Assembly: GCA_018335795.1 (NCBI GenBank)
Contig: JAGXRP010000043.1
Location: 17,137 to 81,136 of the forward strand
Reading direction: 5' to 3'
DNA: 64,000 nt
Source: Desulfobulbaceae bacterium
GTDB taxonomy: Bacteria > Bacteroidota > Ignavibacteria > Kapaibacteriales > UBA2268
Of the stretch, positions 37,126-46,575 are shown in pieces (the first letter of the stretch is position 1; every line of letters begins with the position of its first letter). The position numbers and the translations under genes were made by a program. The notes under the pieces were generated by a model. It ran no database searches. It saw only the letters and a list, made by a program, of their open reading frames with translations, and was not told the DNA's origin.

Positions 37126-39345
37126 CTATTGCACTTGAAGAACTGAGCCACTCTCAAAAGGGTGGCTTATTTTTTTATTATTGTCATGTAATTTAAGTGT
37201 GAAGTGGAATTTGGTAAACTCGTATAGAGTACTTTCTGCCCAAATCCTACCTTCGTTTTTCTCAACAAATTCTCGGCAGATAATTAAACCTAATCCTGAA
37301 CCAGACTCACCTTGAGTACCTTTCTTTGATTTCTGTTGAGTAATACGGAAAAGCCGATTCAGAGTTTTCTTATCCATTCCCAATCCATTATCCTCGACAG
37401 TTATACATATTTTATCTTCTTGCCCGGTAATTGAGCTACTGCTGATGCGAATTATTCCACCTGATTCGGTAAATTTTATTGCATTTGAGAATAAATTGCG
37501 AACAACTGTATCTATCATATTGTAATCAAAATAAGCCAAAATATCATCATCAACATCGTTGATTATTGTGATTTTTTTTGTTGTCACTTGCTCGCGTACT
37601 AATTCAACGTTGTTTTCGATTAATTTGTGGATTTCATGTGCTGCAGGAGAGAAATGAATCAGACCGCGCTGACTTCTTGACCATGTGAGCAAATTTTCCA
37701 AAAGCAAGAATAACTTTTTAGACGAATCTTGAATCATCAGAACGAAATCTCTTTTTTCATTCTCAGTCAAATCGCTGAAGTTATCATGCAACAAATCGGA
37801 AAGATTTTTGAATGAACCGACTGCATTTCGCAAATCGTGAGAAAGTACAGAAAATAGCTTATCCTTAGTATTATTCAAATTTTCTAATTGAATGTTCTTT
37901 TTTATTAACTCTTTGTTATTTTGTTCTAATTTCTTTTCGGAAATGACCAACTTATCATTAATTTCAGTCAAATCTTTATTCTTTTCCTTGAGCAATTCCG
38001 TAAAATTTTTGCGCATACTATTTTGTCGGACGTAGAAAATTGTAAGCACGATAAAAACTGTGGCAAGTAGAATGACTAATAATAATTGCAGATTTCTTTG
38101 TGATAATTCTGCTTCTATCAAGCGGGCTTCTTTTTCCAAATCTTCAATTGTCTTTACTTTCTCACTCATTCTGATATTCAGTTCGGCGTTCTCGATTGAA
38201 CGAGATAAATAACTTCTGAAAAGCGAATCATTCATATCTCTATATACTTGCAAGTATTTAAAAGCCATTGCTTGATTGCCTGAACTCTCGTATAGTTCGC
38301 TTATTTTGCGTGAAATTTGCATTATATTGAAAGTGAGCGAATTTTCTTTTGATAATTTATATGCCTTTTGCAAATAATCAAAAGCCTTTGCATTGTATTT
38401 TTTCTCGGCTAAGGAGCGAGCAAATTTATCCAATGCTTTAACTAAAGCACCGAAATTGGATGTTCGTGCATAAATCATCTCTGCTTGAGCTATATCTTCA
38501 ATTGCTTTTTGTTGTTCACCCAATGAAACAAATAATAAAGCTCTCTCTGTATATGCCTCGGCTTTAATCATTGAGTTCGAAGTCAATTGCAAAGGGTCAG
38601 CTGATTTTTCAATATTCTTGTTCGTAAAAATTGAGTCATAGTACTGAAATGCTTTACCATGATTTTGAAGTATTCCTTGGTTCCGAGCCAGATGTCTATA
38701 TGCTTTATTGATTTGCAAGGGGTCATTTAATTTTCTTCTGATTTCGAGGGAAAGCTCAAATTCTTCAACGGCTTTTTTATTTTTACCCATTTTTTCGTAA
38801 GCCAAACCCATATTAGTCAATGATTGAGCTAATCCTGTGATTTTAGGTCTGTTAGCGACTGATGTATCATTAATATCTGTATTAAAACCTTGGTAGGACT
38901 GAATGTAATAGTTTATAGCCTTGTTGTATTGGCGATAATCAAAGTAAATATGACCAATTTCAGAGTAGTTTCTATAAATTGAAAGAGAATCGTCCACATC
39001 ATTAAAAAATTTTTCACTCAAAAGCAAAAATTTCAGAGCATTTTCGGGTGAAAACATTGCCCTATGATACTTGCCCAGCCACGAATACATCATACCATAA
39101 TAATTACTTCTGCCGGCAAAAGCACTGTTGTTGATTAGCTTTTCAATAAACCCGATGCCGGATTTGGGGTCTGATAATTCGTAGAAGTTGGAAACATAGT
39201 CAATAGTTTTAAAAAGTTCATCATCGAATTTTCCTGAAGTGATGGATTTTTCTATACTTGAGTTCAAACTATCAAGAGTCTGTTGCTCTGAACGAGCAAC
39301 AGACAGAGAAATTAACATCAAAAATATTATGTAAATTCTATACAA
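37126..39345 (-). CDS. TPR-containing membrane sensor histidine kinase
   Basis: A 739-residue kinase. The signal peptide starts at a TTG codon (39345); ATG 39318 would cut it, so TTG is preferred. About ten tetratricopeptide-like helices (residues 30-390: AINYYIQSYQGFN, SLTNMGLAYEKMGKNKKAVE, FEYSLEIRR-like and more) lie outside the membrane. A transmembrane helix is at about 420-438 (LLLVILLATVFIVLTIFY), then a coiled coil. HisKA contains VLSHDLRNAVGSFKNLS. The ATPase domain has FSNAIKFTESGG, EDNGLGMD and GSGLGLIICREF. No receiver gene is adjacent. Its last codons overlap the maeB terminator. This domain order is common in Bacteroidota sensors of surface or peptide signals; the ligand is unknown. 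Confidence 0.88.
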   Translation of the reverse strand: MYRIYIIFLMLISLSVARSEQQTLDSLNSSIEKSITSGKFDDELFKTIDYVSNFYELSDPKSGIGFIEKLINNSAFAGRSNYYGMMYSWLGKYHRAMFSPENALKFLLLSEKFFNDVDDSLSIYRNYSEIGHIYFDYRQYNKAINYYIQSYQGFNTDINDTSVANRPKITGLAQSLTNMGLAYEKMGKNKKAVEEFELSLEIRRKLNDPLQINKAYRHLARNQGILQNHGKAFQYYDSIFTNKNIEKSADPLQLTSNSMIKAEAYTERALLFVSLGEQQKAIEDIAQAEMIYARTSNFGALVKALDKFARSLAEKKYNAKAFDYLQKAYKLSKENSLTFNIMQISRKISELYESSGNQAMAFKYLQVYRDMNDSLFRSYLSRSIENAELNIRMSEKVKTIEDLEKEARLIEAELSQRNLQLLLVILLATVFIVLTIFYVRQNSMRKNFTELLKEKNKDLTEINDKLVISEKKLEQNNKELIKKNIQLENLNNTKDKLFSVLSHDLRNAVGSFKNLSDLLHDNFSDLTENEKRDFVLMIQDSSKKLFLLLENLLTWSRSQRGLIHFSPAAHEIHKLIENNVELVREQVTTKKITIINDVDDDILAYFDYNMIDTVVRNLFSNAIKFTESGGIIRISSSSITGQEDKICITVEDNGLGMDKKTLNRLFRITQQKSKKGTQGESGSGLGLIICREFVEKNEGRIWAESTLYEFTKFHFTLKLHDNNKKISHPFESGSVLQVQ
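37147..37177 (+). terminator. maeB terminator, inside the convergent kinase gene
   Basis: GCCACTC (37147-37153) pairs with GGGTGGC (37160-37166, one G-T pair) and an 11-nt T-rich run follows on the plus strand, about 50 nt after the maeB stop. It lies within the last codons of the kinase on the other strand. Confidence 0.75.
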
Positions 39346-39484
39346 CTATTAACAACCCCAATTAATGAAATTTCATCATTTTAATAAATAACTTAACAGT
39401 TTATTTTCAAAAAACGATATATACATTATACAAAGATGCAAAAAAAATATTAAATTATCAAAATGTTTATGATAAAATATTCAT

Positions 39485-40018
39485 TTATTGCAAGTCCCCA
39501 TATTTTTCAGGATAAGGAGGTAAAGGTAAAGTTTCAGGGACACCCATCAATGGGAAGTCCTTACGTAGTGGGTAGATGGGTTCGCCGGTTTCGGGGTCAA
39601 CATAATCTTCAGGCATATAGAAACGTCTCAAATCCGGATGACCGTCAAATATAATGCCATACATATCGTAAGTTTCGCGTTCATACCAATCGGCACTTTT
39701 CCAAATTTCAACCACTGACGGAATATGTATGTCCTTTTCGCCTATCGGCACTTTCAATCTCAATCTATCAGCATATTTAAGTGAGTATAGAAAATATACC
39801 ACTTCAAAACGATGTGGGCGTTGTTTGAGCCAATCTATCGCTGTTACATCTACCAACATTTCAAAAGAAGTATCCGGATTATTCTTAAGTTCATTTGCCA
39901 CATCCCTTAGTTTTTCCTTAGGAATAATCAATGAAAGTTGGTTATGATGTTCGTATAATTCTACTTCAGGAGCAAGGTTTCTTACTATTTCAACTATTGT
40001 ATCTTTCTTGATTGCCAT
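39485..40018 (-). CDS. nuoC: NADH-quinone oxidoreductase subunit C
   Basis: The 30-kDa peripheral-arm subunit of respiratory complex I. The 177 residues show the signature block WYERETYDMYGIIFDGHPDL, then RRFYMPEDYVDPETG and YPLRKDFPLMG, after an N-terminal FEMLVDVTAIDWL and FEVVYFLYSL. An upstream TTG (40030) would add four residues; ATG 40018 with GGAA 8 nt before it is preferred. It is unusual that no other nuo gene is beside it: the neighbours are a sensor kinase and an MscS channel. The rest of complex I must be encoded elsewhere. The protein itself appears complete. Confidence 0.93.
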   Translation of the reverse strand: MAIKKDTIVEIVRNLAPEVELYEHHNQLSLIIPKEKLRDVANELKNNPDTSFEMLVDVTAIDWLKQRPHRFEVVYFLYSLKYADRLRLKVPIGEKDIHIPSVVEIWKSADWYERETYDMYGIIFDGHPDLRRFYMPEDYVDPETGEPIYPLRKDFPLMGVPETLPLPPYPEKYGDLQ

Positions 40019-40118
40019 TTCAATTTCCAATTTAGTTTTTACTTTTCTTCAAATATATTTATAAATTTGTAAATGCAATTATGCAAAATAATAAAAAAAA
40101 AGGATTTGAACATAAAGT

Positions 40119-41789
40119 ATGATTACAAGAACAAGACAAAAAAAACAAAATATTCATCAGATTAACATGATTTTTCAATCTTTTTGTGTGTTTCTTATAT
40201 TTCTTTCCCAAATAACTTTTAGCAATGCCCAAGATATCACTCCTGTTGAAGAGTTACGAAGCTCTTTGGAATCGCCGTATGATGCAGTTTTTACTCATAT
40301 TCGGTTTTTGCAAGATGATATGTACGAGCCTGAAATATCGGCAAGCTCATTTGATATTAGCGGTTTCTCTATAACTGAAGCCGATGAAATTGCTTTAATG
40401 TTACTTCATATTTATAAATCTAAAAATTTAGTCGTTAATCTTGAAAATATACCTGACGACCCCGATTATATAGATTCAGCTTCCGGCAAACATAGGTATG
40501 CACCATTCCCCCAATTTCCGGAGATTTATTTAGTTAAAAAAGGCGATAAGTGGGTTTACTCTCGTGAAACTGTCCGAAAAATTCCCGATCTTTACGATTC
40601 GACTCATATAATTGATATGAGGTCATTCATCGGCAGTTTGTCAGGTAATTGGCAACATGAATTCATAGGACTAAAAGTATGGCAATGGCTCGGTGTTGCG
40701 ATTTTCATCGTCATTGGCACCTTGGTTTATTATATCTTGAAATTCTTTTTTTCAATTATGCTTTTCAGAATATTCAGCAAATTTCAGCGTAAAAACCTCT
40801 TCCAAAAGTATGTCAAACCAATTTCCGGACCTTTTAGCATTTTCGCTGTTATCTTTTTAGTTGATGTTTTCCTGATTATGCTTCAGCTACCTGACAAACT
40901 TTCGTATTATATTGCAGTCGTTATCAAAGTCATGCAACCTGTTATCATTACTTTGATGATTTTGAGAGTAACTAATTTCATAGGCGATTTGCTCGAACGG
41001 ATGGCGAGTAAGACGGAAACGAAATTAGATAATCAGCTTGTACCCTTTGCCCGTACTGCAATGAAATTTGTTGTTCTTATATTGGGTGTATTTTACGTTT
41101 TGACAAATTTAGGAATTGACATCACACCACTGCTTGCCGGTGTCTCAATTGGAGGTTTAGCTGTTGCATTAGCCGCCAAAGATACAGTGCGAAATTTGTT
41201 CGGTTCAGTTACCATTTTTGTGGATACTCCTTTTGAGATAGGGGATTGGATAATATTCGACGGAGTGGAAGGAATGGTGGAAGAAGTGGGTGTCCGCTCT
41301 ACTCGAGTCCGCACTTTTTATAATTCCGTGATTTCCATTCCAAACGGCAACCTTGCCGATATTAAAATTGATAATATGGGGAAGAGGCAATATCGTAGAT
41401 ATGTTTCACGCATTTCGATAACTTATGACACGCCACCGGATTTGATAGAAGCATTCGTCAAAGGGCTCCGCAGAATTGTAGATGTTCATCCGCATACTCG
41501 CAAAGATTTTTACCAAATACACCTTAATGATTTGGGAGATTCGGCTATTGTTGTGCTATTCTATATTTTCTTCGATACACCGGATTGGACAAAGGAATTG
41601 GAAGCTCGCCACGAGGTAATCTCCGAAGTCATTCGCTTAGCACACGATTTGGGAGTTCGGTTTGCATTCCCAACACAAACCATTCATATTGAAGATTTCC
41701 CCGAGAAACAAACTCTAACTCCATCTTACACCGAAAGCTCAAATGATTTCATGAGCAAGGTCGAGAAACGCAAGTATTTTTCGAAGTGA
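40119..41789 (+). CDS. MscS-family mechanosensitive channel
   Basis: A 556-residue channel homologue and the third MscS gene in the window. The signal/first hydrophobic segment (MIFQSFCVFLIFLSQITFSN) suggests that ATG 40167 could be the start instead of 40119. A periplasmic domain of about 150 residues precedes transmembrane helices near 190-215 (WLGVAIFIVIGTLVYYIL), 245-265, 275-295 and 320-340. The pore/MscS core is VSIGGLAVALAAKDTVRNLF, then PFEIGDWIIFDGVEGMVEEV and VISIPNGNLADI. Function: release of solutes on osmotic downshift. Divergent from nuoC, with about 100 bp between starts. A hairpin repeat follows (41806-41870). Confidence 0.9.
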   Translation: MITRTRQKKQNIHQINMIFQSFCVFLIFLSQITFSNAQDITPVEELRSSLESPYDAVFTHIRFLQDDMYEPEISASSFDISGFSITEADEIALMLLHIYKSKNLVVNLENIPDDPDYIDSASGKHRYAPFPQFPEIYLVKKGDKWVYSRETVRKIPDLYDSTHIIDMRSFIGSLSGNWQHEFIGLKVWQWLGVAIFIVIGTLVYYILKFFFSIMLFRIFSKFQRKNLFQKYVKPISGPFSIFAVIFLVDVFLIMLQLPDKLSYYIAVVIKVMQPVIITLMILRVTNFIGDLLERMASKTETKLDNQLVPFARTAMKFVVLILGVFYVLTNLGIDITPLLAGVSIGGLAVALAAKDTVRNLFGSVTIFVDTPFEIGDWIIFDGVEGMVEEVGVRSTRVRTFYNSVISIPNGNLADIKIDNMGKRQYRRYVSRISITYDTPPDLIEAFVKGLRRIVDVHPHTRKDFYQIHLNDLGDSAIVVLFYIFFDTPDWTKELEARHEVISEVIRLAHDLGVRFAFPTQTIHIEDFPEKQTLTPSYTESSNDFMSKVEKRKYFSK

Positions 41790-41805
41790 GGTGAATTTTT
41801 TACTC

Positions 41806-41870
41806 AGATGGACTCCACCTCGCAGGTGAAAAACAAAAGATGGACTACACTTCGTAAGTGGAGTCCATCT
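41806..41870. repeat. Nested repeat forming a long hairpin
   Basis: AGATGGACT...CAC occurs at 41806 and again at 41838. The second copy folds with GTGGAGTCCATCT (41858-41870) into a 15-bp stem with one mismatch and a 3-nt loop, and the first copy can pair with the same arm, giving two alternative hairpins. It sits between convergent genes and has no T-run, so it resembles a REP-type extragenic palindrome more than a terminator. Confidence 0.6.
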
Positions 41871-41888
41871 ATAAGAAGTTAAAAAAAT

Positions 41889-43778
41889 CTAATTCTCCGG
41901 ATAAACCAATGTATCGCTATTAAGTATAAAAATCTGATAGCCCTGCCCGGGGAGCATATTGCCTATCATATTGATTTCAAATGCGGGGTAGTAAACATTG
42001 CCGAAATTGTCTTTTGCGATTATAAGATTGTCGTCGTCAGTAAGCGATGCCAATGCAAGTTCAATATCCATGGGGCTATTCCGCAGATATGCTATCATAT
42101 TCCAGCCTGCAGATAGGTTTATTGTAGTACTTTCGGGAATGACTTGTACTCCCAAGATTGAGAGCGTTTCAGGTTGACTCATAAATACCTGATATCCCTG
42201 AGTTATATCCCAATCTCCAATGTCGTTTATACCAAATTCCGGAAAATAAATCTGCCCCGCATTATTTTTGACAATCACAGTATTATCTGAAATTTCAGTA
42301 AATATGGTTTCGAGTCCAAATACGTCAGGAATAACGTATGTAGAGATCATGTTCCAACCTTGTGAAAGCAGGATTTCGTTTGTTACAAGCGTTATAGTTA
42401 CTTGCTCAATCAAGGTATCTTTCACACTTGGAATGCCGCGTGTCAGAATGAGCCGAACGTCAAATGTCCCGCCCTTTTTGTATACATGAGTTGGATTTGG
42501 CAAAGTTGAACTATTCCCGTCTCCGAAATTCCATTGATATTGATATCCGCTAATTTCCGGAATATCAAATGTTACTATATTTTTATCAATTTCAAACGTA
42601 AAACTATTTCGGAAATCAAATGTAATTGGCAAACTCTGATAACCGGAACTGTCAATTGCATGAATGAAAATTGTACGATTCCCGATAATATTATCCACAT
42701 CAATATCCTGTTCGATATTTAATTCATAAACGAGACTATCATGATAATAAATATAGTTTTTATCGCTTTCTCCATCGAACCAATACTTTATTCCTTTCAC
42801 ATAATTAGATGAGCCTACCAAATTTGTAAGAAATGAGCTGTTGAAGTAATCCGTTATCGGAATACTCCAATTATCGTCGTCTGCCCGGACACGATAATTG
42901 AACAAATGAATTCCATTTGGTAAATTGTCAATATCAATCAATTCCTCAAATTCAATTGTATCAGTAGCCGAAACTTCAATGTAATGACGGTTCTCGAAAT
43001 CTGAATTGAACCAGTATTCATATCCTACCATATCATAATCCGAATTGCCCTCAAATTCAAATGGAATTATGAAATATGTTGTTTCAGCAACGCTCCAAGT
43101 GCTGTCCGACGTCTTGAATCTTTTCGATACTAAGTGCATACCTTGGGGCAAATGTCCAACTTCCAATTCGAAATCCAATTCTAATGTATCAGTCTCAGCG
43201 ACTTCAGTATATTGGCGATTAGCAAAATCTGAATTGAACCAGAATTCATAACCTACAATTTGATAATCAACAGTAAAGTCTAATTGAATTGGGATTACGA
43301 AATAATTGGTTTCGGGTACGCTCCACAAGCTATCCGAGCTGCGATATCGAATATTAATGAAATTCAATCCATGTGTCAATTGGCTGATATCGAACTCCAA
43401 ATCCAATTCGAGTGTGTCTTCTTCGGATGTTTGAATATATTGTCTGTTTGCAAAATTTTCATTGAACCAATATTCGTAGCCAACTACTTTCGAATTTTCA
43501 TAATCCGGTATATCGTGTGGTATGAGAAAATATGAAGCTTCCGGAGCACTGTATTTACCCGATTCATCTTCAAACATGATATGAAGGAAATGAAATCCCG
43601 GCGGCAAATCGGAAATTGGCAGCTCGAAATCAAGTTCCAAAGTATCAGTTGGCGTAACTTCAACGACTTCTTTATCCGCATAATTGTTATTGAACCAATA
43701 ATGATACTTCACTATTTGGTTAGCCGCAAGTGTAGAGGGCAAAATTGCCAATAAAAACAGTAAAACAAACTGTTTCAT
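41889..43778 (-). CDS. Secreted repeat protein with PKD domain
   Basis: A 629-residue exported protein of unknown role. A signal peptide (QFVLLFLLAILPSTLAA) is followed by five tandem units of about 80 residues, each starting (G)YxYWFNxxFANRxY and ending W(S)xPxTxYF. Then a PKD-like domain (YQWNFGDGNSSTLPNPTHVY, then KKGGTFDVRLIL) and two copies of a C-terminal unit with LSxGWNMIS/A and FGxNxxxxGDW/MLPGQGYQ(V/I)F. No standard type A T9SS tail is visible, so export to the surface may use another sorting signal. It forms an operon with the beta-helix protein upstream (23-nt gap). Adhesion or cell-surface binding is my inference from the repeat architecture. Confidence 0.75.
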   Translation of the reverse strand: MKQFVLLFLLAILPSTLAANQIVKYHYWFNNNYADKEVVEVTPTDTLELDFELPISDLPPGFHFLHIMFEDESGKYSAPEASYFLIPHDIPDYENSKVVGYEYWFNENFANRQYIQTSEEDTLELDLEFDISQLTHGLNFINIRYRSSDSLWSVPETNYFVIPIQLDFTVDYQIVGYEFWFNSDFANRQYTEVAETDTLELDFELEVGHLPQGMHLVSKRFKTSDSTWSVAETTYFIIPFEFEGNSDYDMVGYEYWFNSDFENRHYIEVSATDTIEFEELIDIDNLPNGIHLFNYRVRADDDNWSIPITDYFNSSFLTNLVGSSNYVKGIKYWFDGESDKNYIYYHDSLVYELNIEQDIDVDNIIGNRTIFIHAIDSSGYQSLPITFDFRNSFTFEIDKNIVTFDIPEISGYQYQWNFGDGNSSTLPNPTHVYKKGGTFDVRLILTRGIPSVKDTLIEQVTITLVTNEILLSQGWNMISTYVIPDVFGLETIFTEISDNTVIVKNNAGQIYFPEFGINDIGDWDITQGYQVFMSQPETLSILGVQVIPESTTINLSAGWNMIAYLRNSPMDIELALASLTDDDNLIIAKDNFGNVYYPAFEINMIGNMLPGQGYQIFILNSDTLVYPEN

Positions 43779-43801
43779 ATAATGTTCTCCATGAAATTTA
43801 A

Positions 43802-44827
43802 TTATTCAGTTTGGCTTACTGCTGTTGCTTGAACTTGAATTTTACCGTCAACAGGGTTTTTCGATACACTAAATGTTTTAATGCTCGGAATTACCGGCAA
43901 CCCACCGTCTTTGAATGGCGAACTTCCGCCATAAACTCCGATGTCCGTTCCATCAGTACCGGCATCTTCGCCAGGTGAACCTGCTTTGAGATGATAATCT
44001 CCGGCGTAAGAAAAGCTCGTACAGACACCGGATACGAAAGTTCCTGCACAATTTTGATTCAAAATATTGTCAACACCTGCATTCGAGCCCCAAGTAACTG
44101 AAGGTGAAAAAAAGATGCAGTTGTTTATTATACTTGATTCAAGATAAATAAATGGGTCAGCACTTGTACGCATGAAAATTGAATTTTCGATAAGTAAATT
44201 TCTGCTGGTACCATTTTGAAAATAGTTATTACTTCCGAAAATACAGTTTGTAAAATAAATGTTCGAACCGCGAAGATTACCAACAGTAGTGAAAAAGCAA
44301 TTTGTGAAAATGATGTTATTGGGAACTGTTGGATTAGAAGTTGACAATGAATTAATGATGCACTCTTTAAATACATGATTGGATATTGCAGTTGTACCCG
44401 AGATGCCAATATTACAATTACCAATATTACATCTTAAAATAAAGTGATTTCTAACAGCAACTGCTGTTCCATTACCATAGTATAAGTTGTTTACAATTAT
44501 TAAGCCCTGTATAGTTGATGAATCGGTATTGTTTAAAAATGTCAAAGAATTTATTTTGCTTGTGCCGGGAGTTATAGGGCTTGAATTAGGGTAATGACCC
44601 ACACCATAAATATTCAAACGCTTGGAAATGGTAACACTTTCATCCCAAAACCCTGCAGGTAAATAGATAGAAGCACCGTGTTGGGCAGCTGTAATCGCCG
44701 CAGCAAAAGTAATGTGCAATGATGTTGTACCATTAGGATTCTCGACCAGAATTTTGCCCAGATTAGCCGATAAATACACAGGAAGGCTTACAATCATTGC
44801 TACCAAGAGAATAAAAAACTTTTTCAT
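43802..44827 (-). CDS. Secreted right-handed beta-helix-like protein
   Basis: A 341-residue exported protein. The signal peptide MKKFFILLVAMIVSLPVYLS is followed by a region typical of parallel beta-helix proteins: short repeats rich in N, I and F with turns, such as SIYLPAGFWDESVTISKRLN, IQGLIIVNN, FILRCNIGNCNIGI and IYFTNCIFGSNNYF. DAGTDGTDIGVYGGSSPF follows, as in many such proteins of Bacteroidota. Catalytic residues of polysaccharide lyases are not apparent. The C-terminus ends in a short beta region (IKTFSVSKNPVDGKIQVQA) without a standard T9SS tail. It is the first gene of a two-gene operon with the YWFN-repeat protein, so the two may act together on the cell surface. Confidence 0.75.
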   Translation of the reverse strand: MKKFFILLVAMIVSLPVYLSANLGKILVENPNGTTSLHITFAAAITAAQHGASIYLPAGFWDESVTISKRLNIYGVGHYPNSSPITPGTSKINSLTFLNNTDSSTIQGLIIVNNLYYGNGTAVAVRNHFILRCNIGNCNIGISGTTAISNHVFKECIINSLSTSNPTVPNNIIFTNCFFTTVGNLRGSNIYFTNCIFGSNNYFQNGTSRNLLIENSIFMRTSADPFIYLESSIINNCIFFSPSVTWGSNAGVDNILNQNCAGTFVSGVCTSFSYAGDYHLKAGSPGEDAGTDGTDIGVYGGSSPFKDGGLPVIPSIKTFSVSKNPVDGKIQVQATAVSQTE

Positions 44828-45094
44828 AAATTCACTCCATATAAATTTAAAAAAACACTTGATTCTAATGTAAAAAATATATTTTGAAAGTCTAATAAAA
44901 AAATTATATAAATATAAACAAAGTACACATGTAAATCAAAATAAAAAGTTAGTCAAAGCAATATAAATTTATATTCAATCATAATTAGATGTGGTTTGGA
45001 TTTAGAGGGAAGTCGGTTTCAAATACAATTTTTGTTTTTGTTTCAGTATTTGCTTATAAATCCGTAATTTTGAATATAAATTTATGAGCAAATT

Positions 45095-46573
45095 ATGACA
45101 AAACAAGAAGAGCATTTTTTAAAGTTTAGAAATAATATTTCAGGTTTCGATGCCCAGTTTGAATCTCCGTACGGCACGAAGCAAATCATTTATGCTGATT
45201 GGACTGCAAGCGGCAGAATTTATAAGCCTATCGAAAAATTCTTCATGGAGCGAATTTCACCATACGTTGCTAATACACATACTGAAACTAACTTCACCGG
45301 TTCAACTATGACGATTGCTTACAAAGAGGCGTTGAAGTACATCAAAAGACATGTCGGGGCTTATGATACAGACGTGATTATATCAGCTTACTCCGGGATG
45401 ACCGGAGTTGTGAACAAGTTTCAGCGAATGCTCGGCTTTAGAGTTCACGAAAGTTACAGCGATTTGATTCATAAGTCATTAGAGGAGAAGCCGATTGTTT
45501 TTATCACTCATATGGAACATCATTCCAATCAGACATCTTGGCTCGAAACAATTGCCGACCTCGAGATTATTCGACCTGACAAAGACGGTTTGCCGAACCT
45601 TGGGCATTTAGCCGAAATGCTTGATAAATACTCTGCTCGGAAAACGAAGATTGCCGCCATCACATCTTGCTCAAACGTTACGGGAATTTTTACTCCTTTT
45701 CATGACATCGCTGAGATGATGCACGAAGCAGGCGGACTTTGTTTTGTAGATTTTGCTGCTTCAGCGCCCTATATTGACATTAAGATGCGTCAGGACAACC
45801 CCAATCGCTCGCTCGATGCGATTTACTTTTCACCACACAAATTCCTCGGCGGACCAGGCTCGACCGGTATTTTAATTTTCGACCCCAAACTTTACCACAA
45901 CAAGATTCCCGACCAACCCGGTGGTGGAACAGTCGAATGGACAAATCCTTGGGGAGAACACAATTACATTGAAGATATCGAGACTCGCGAGGATGGCGGA
46001 ACTCCTGCTTTTTTGCAAACTCTAAAAACGGCATTTGCTATCAAACTAAAAGAAGAAATGGGAGTCAAGAATATTTTGGCTCGTGAGCACGAATTGCTTC
46101 ACATAATTTTCAGCAAATTAGGCGAAATCACAAATTTGAAAATTTTAGCTCCTGATAATCAAGACAGACTTGGCATCATTTCATTCTACATCATTGATAT
46201 TCATTACAATCTGATTGTCAGATTGCTTAATGACAAATTCGGAATCCAAGTGCGTGGAGGGTGTTCATGTGCCGGAACTTACGGACATTTTTTGTTGAAT
46301 GTTACTTATGACAAATCTCATTCCATAACTTGCAAAATCAACCAAGGCGATTTATCCGAGAAACCCGGTTGGGTTAGAATGTCAATTCACCCAACAATGA
46401 CCGATGCAGAAATCGAGTTCATTTGCGACGCTATAAAGCAAGTAGCACAATATGCAAACGAATGGCAAAATGATTATGAATACGACACACAAATGAATGA
46501 ATTTATTCACAAAAACCATTTCAATCCCGAGAAAATTCTCGTAGCAGAATGGTTTAATCAAAAACTGAATTAA
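45095..46573 (+). CDS. Class V aminotransferase-fold PLP enzyme (cysteine desulfurase-like)
   Basis: A 492-residue fold-type I PLP enzyme. Visible motifs: IYADWTASGRIYKPIE at the N-terminus, NTHTETNFTG, ITHMEHHSNQTSW (cofactor-stacking His), SNVTGIFTPFHDI, FVDFAASAPY (PLP Asp) and the Schiff-base Lys in YFSPHKFLGGPGSTG. The C-terminal domain has VRGGCSCAGTYGH, where desulfurases carry their active Cys. It is about 80-90 residues longer than SufS/IscS and resembles long, uncharacterised family members. Sulfur transfer from cysteine is plausible, but the substrate is not shown. Pyruvate kinase starts 2 nt after its stop. No suf or isc genes are present nearby. Confidence 0.82.
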   Translation: MTKQEEHFLKFRNNISGFDAQFESPYGTKQIIYADWTASGRIYKPIEKFFMERISPYVANTHTETNFTGSTMTIAYKEALKYIKRHVGAYDTDVIISAYSGMTGVVNKFQRMLGFRVHESYSDLIHKSLEEKPIVFITHMEHHSNQTSWLETIADLEIIRPDKDGLPNLGHLAEMLDKYSARKTKIAAITSCSNVTGIFTPFHDIAEMMHEAGGLCFVDFAASAPYIDIKMRQDNPNRSLDAIYFSPHKFLGGPGSTGILIFDPKLYHNKIPDQPGGGTVEWTNPWGEHNYIEDIETREDGGTPAFLQTLKTAFAIKLKEEMGVKNILAREHELLHIIFSKLGEITNLKILAPDNQDRLGIISFYIIDIHYNLIVRLLNDKFGIQVRGGCSCAGTYGHFLLNVTYDKSHSITCKINQGDLSEKPGWVRMSIHPTMTDAEIEFICDAIKQVAQYANEWQNDYEYDTQMNEFIHKNHFNPEKILVAEWFNQKLN

Positions 46574-46575
46574 AA

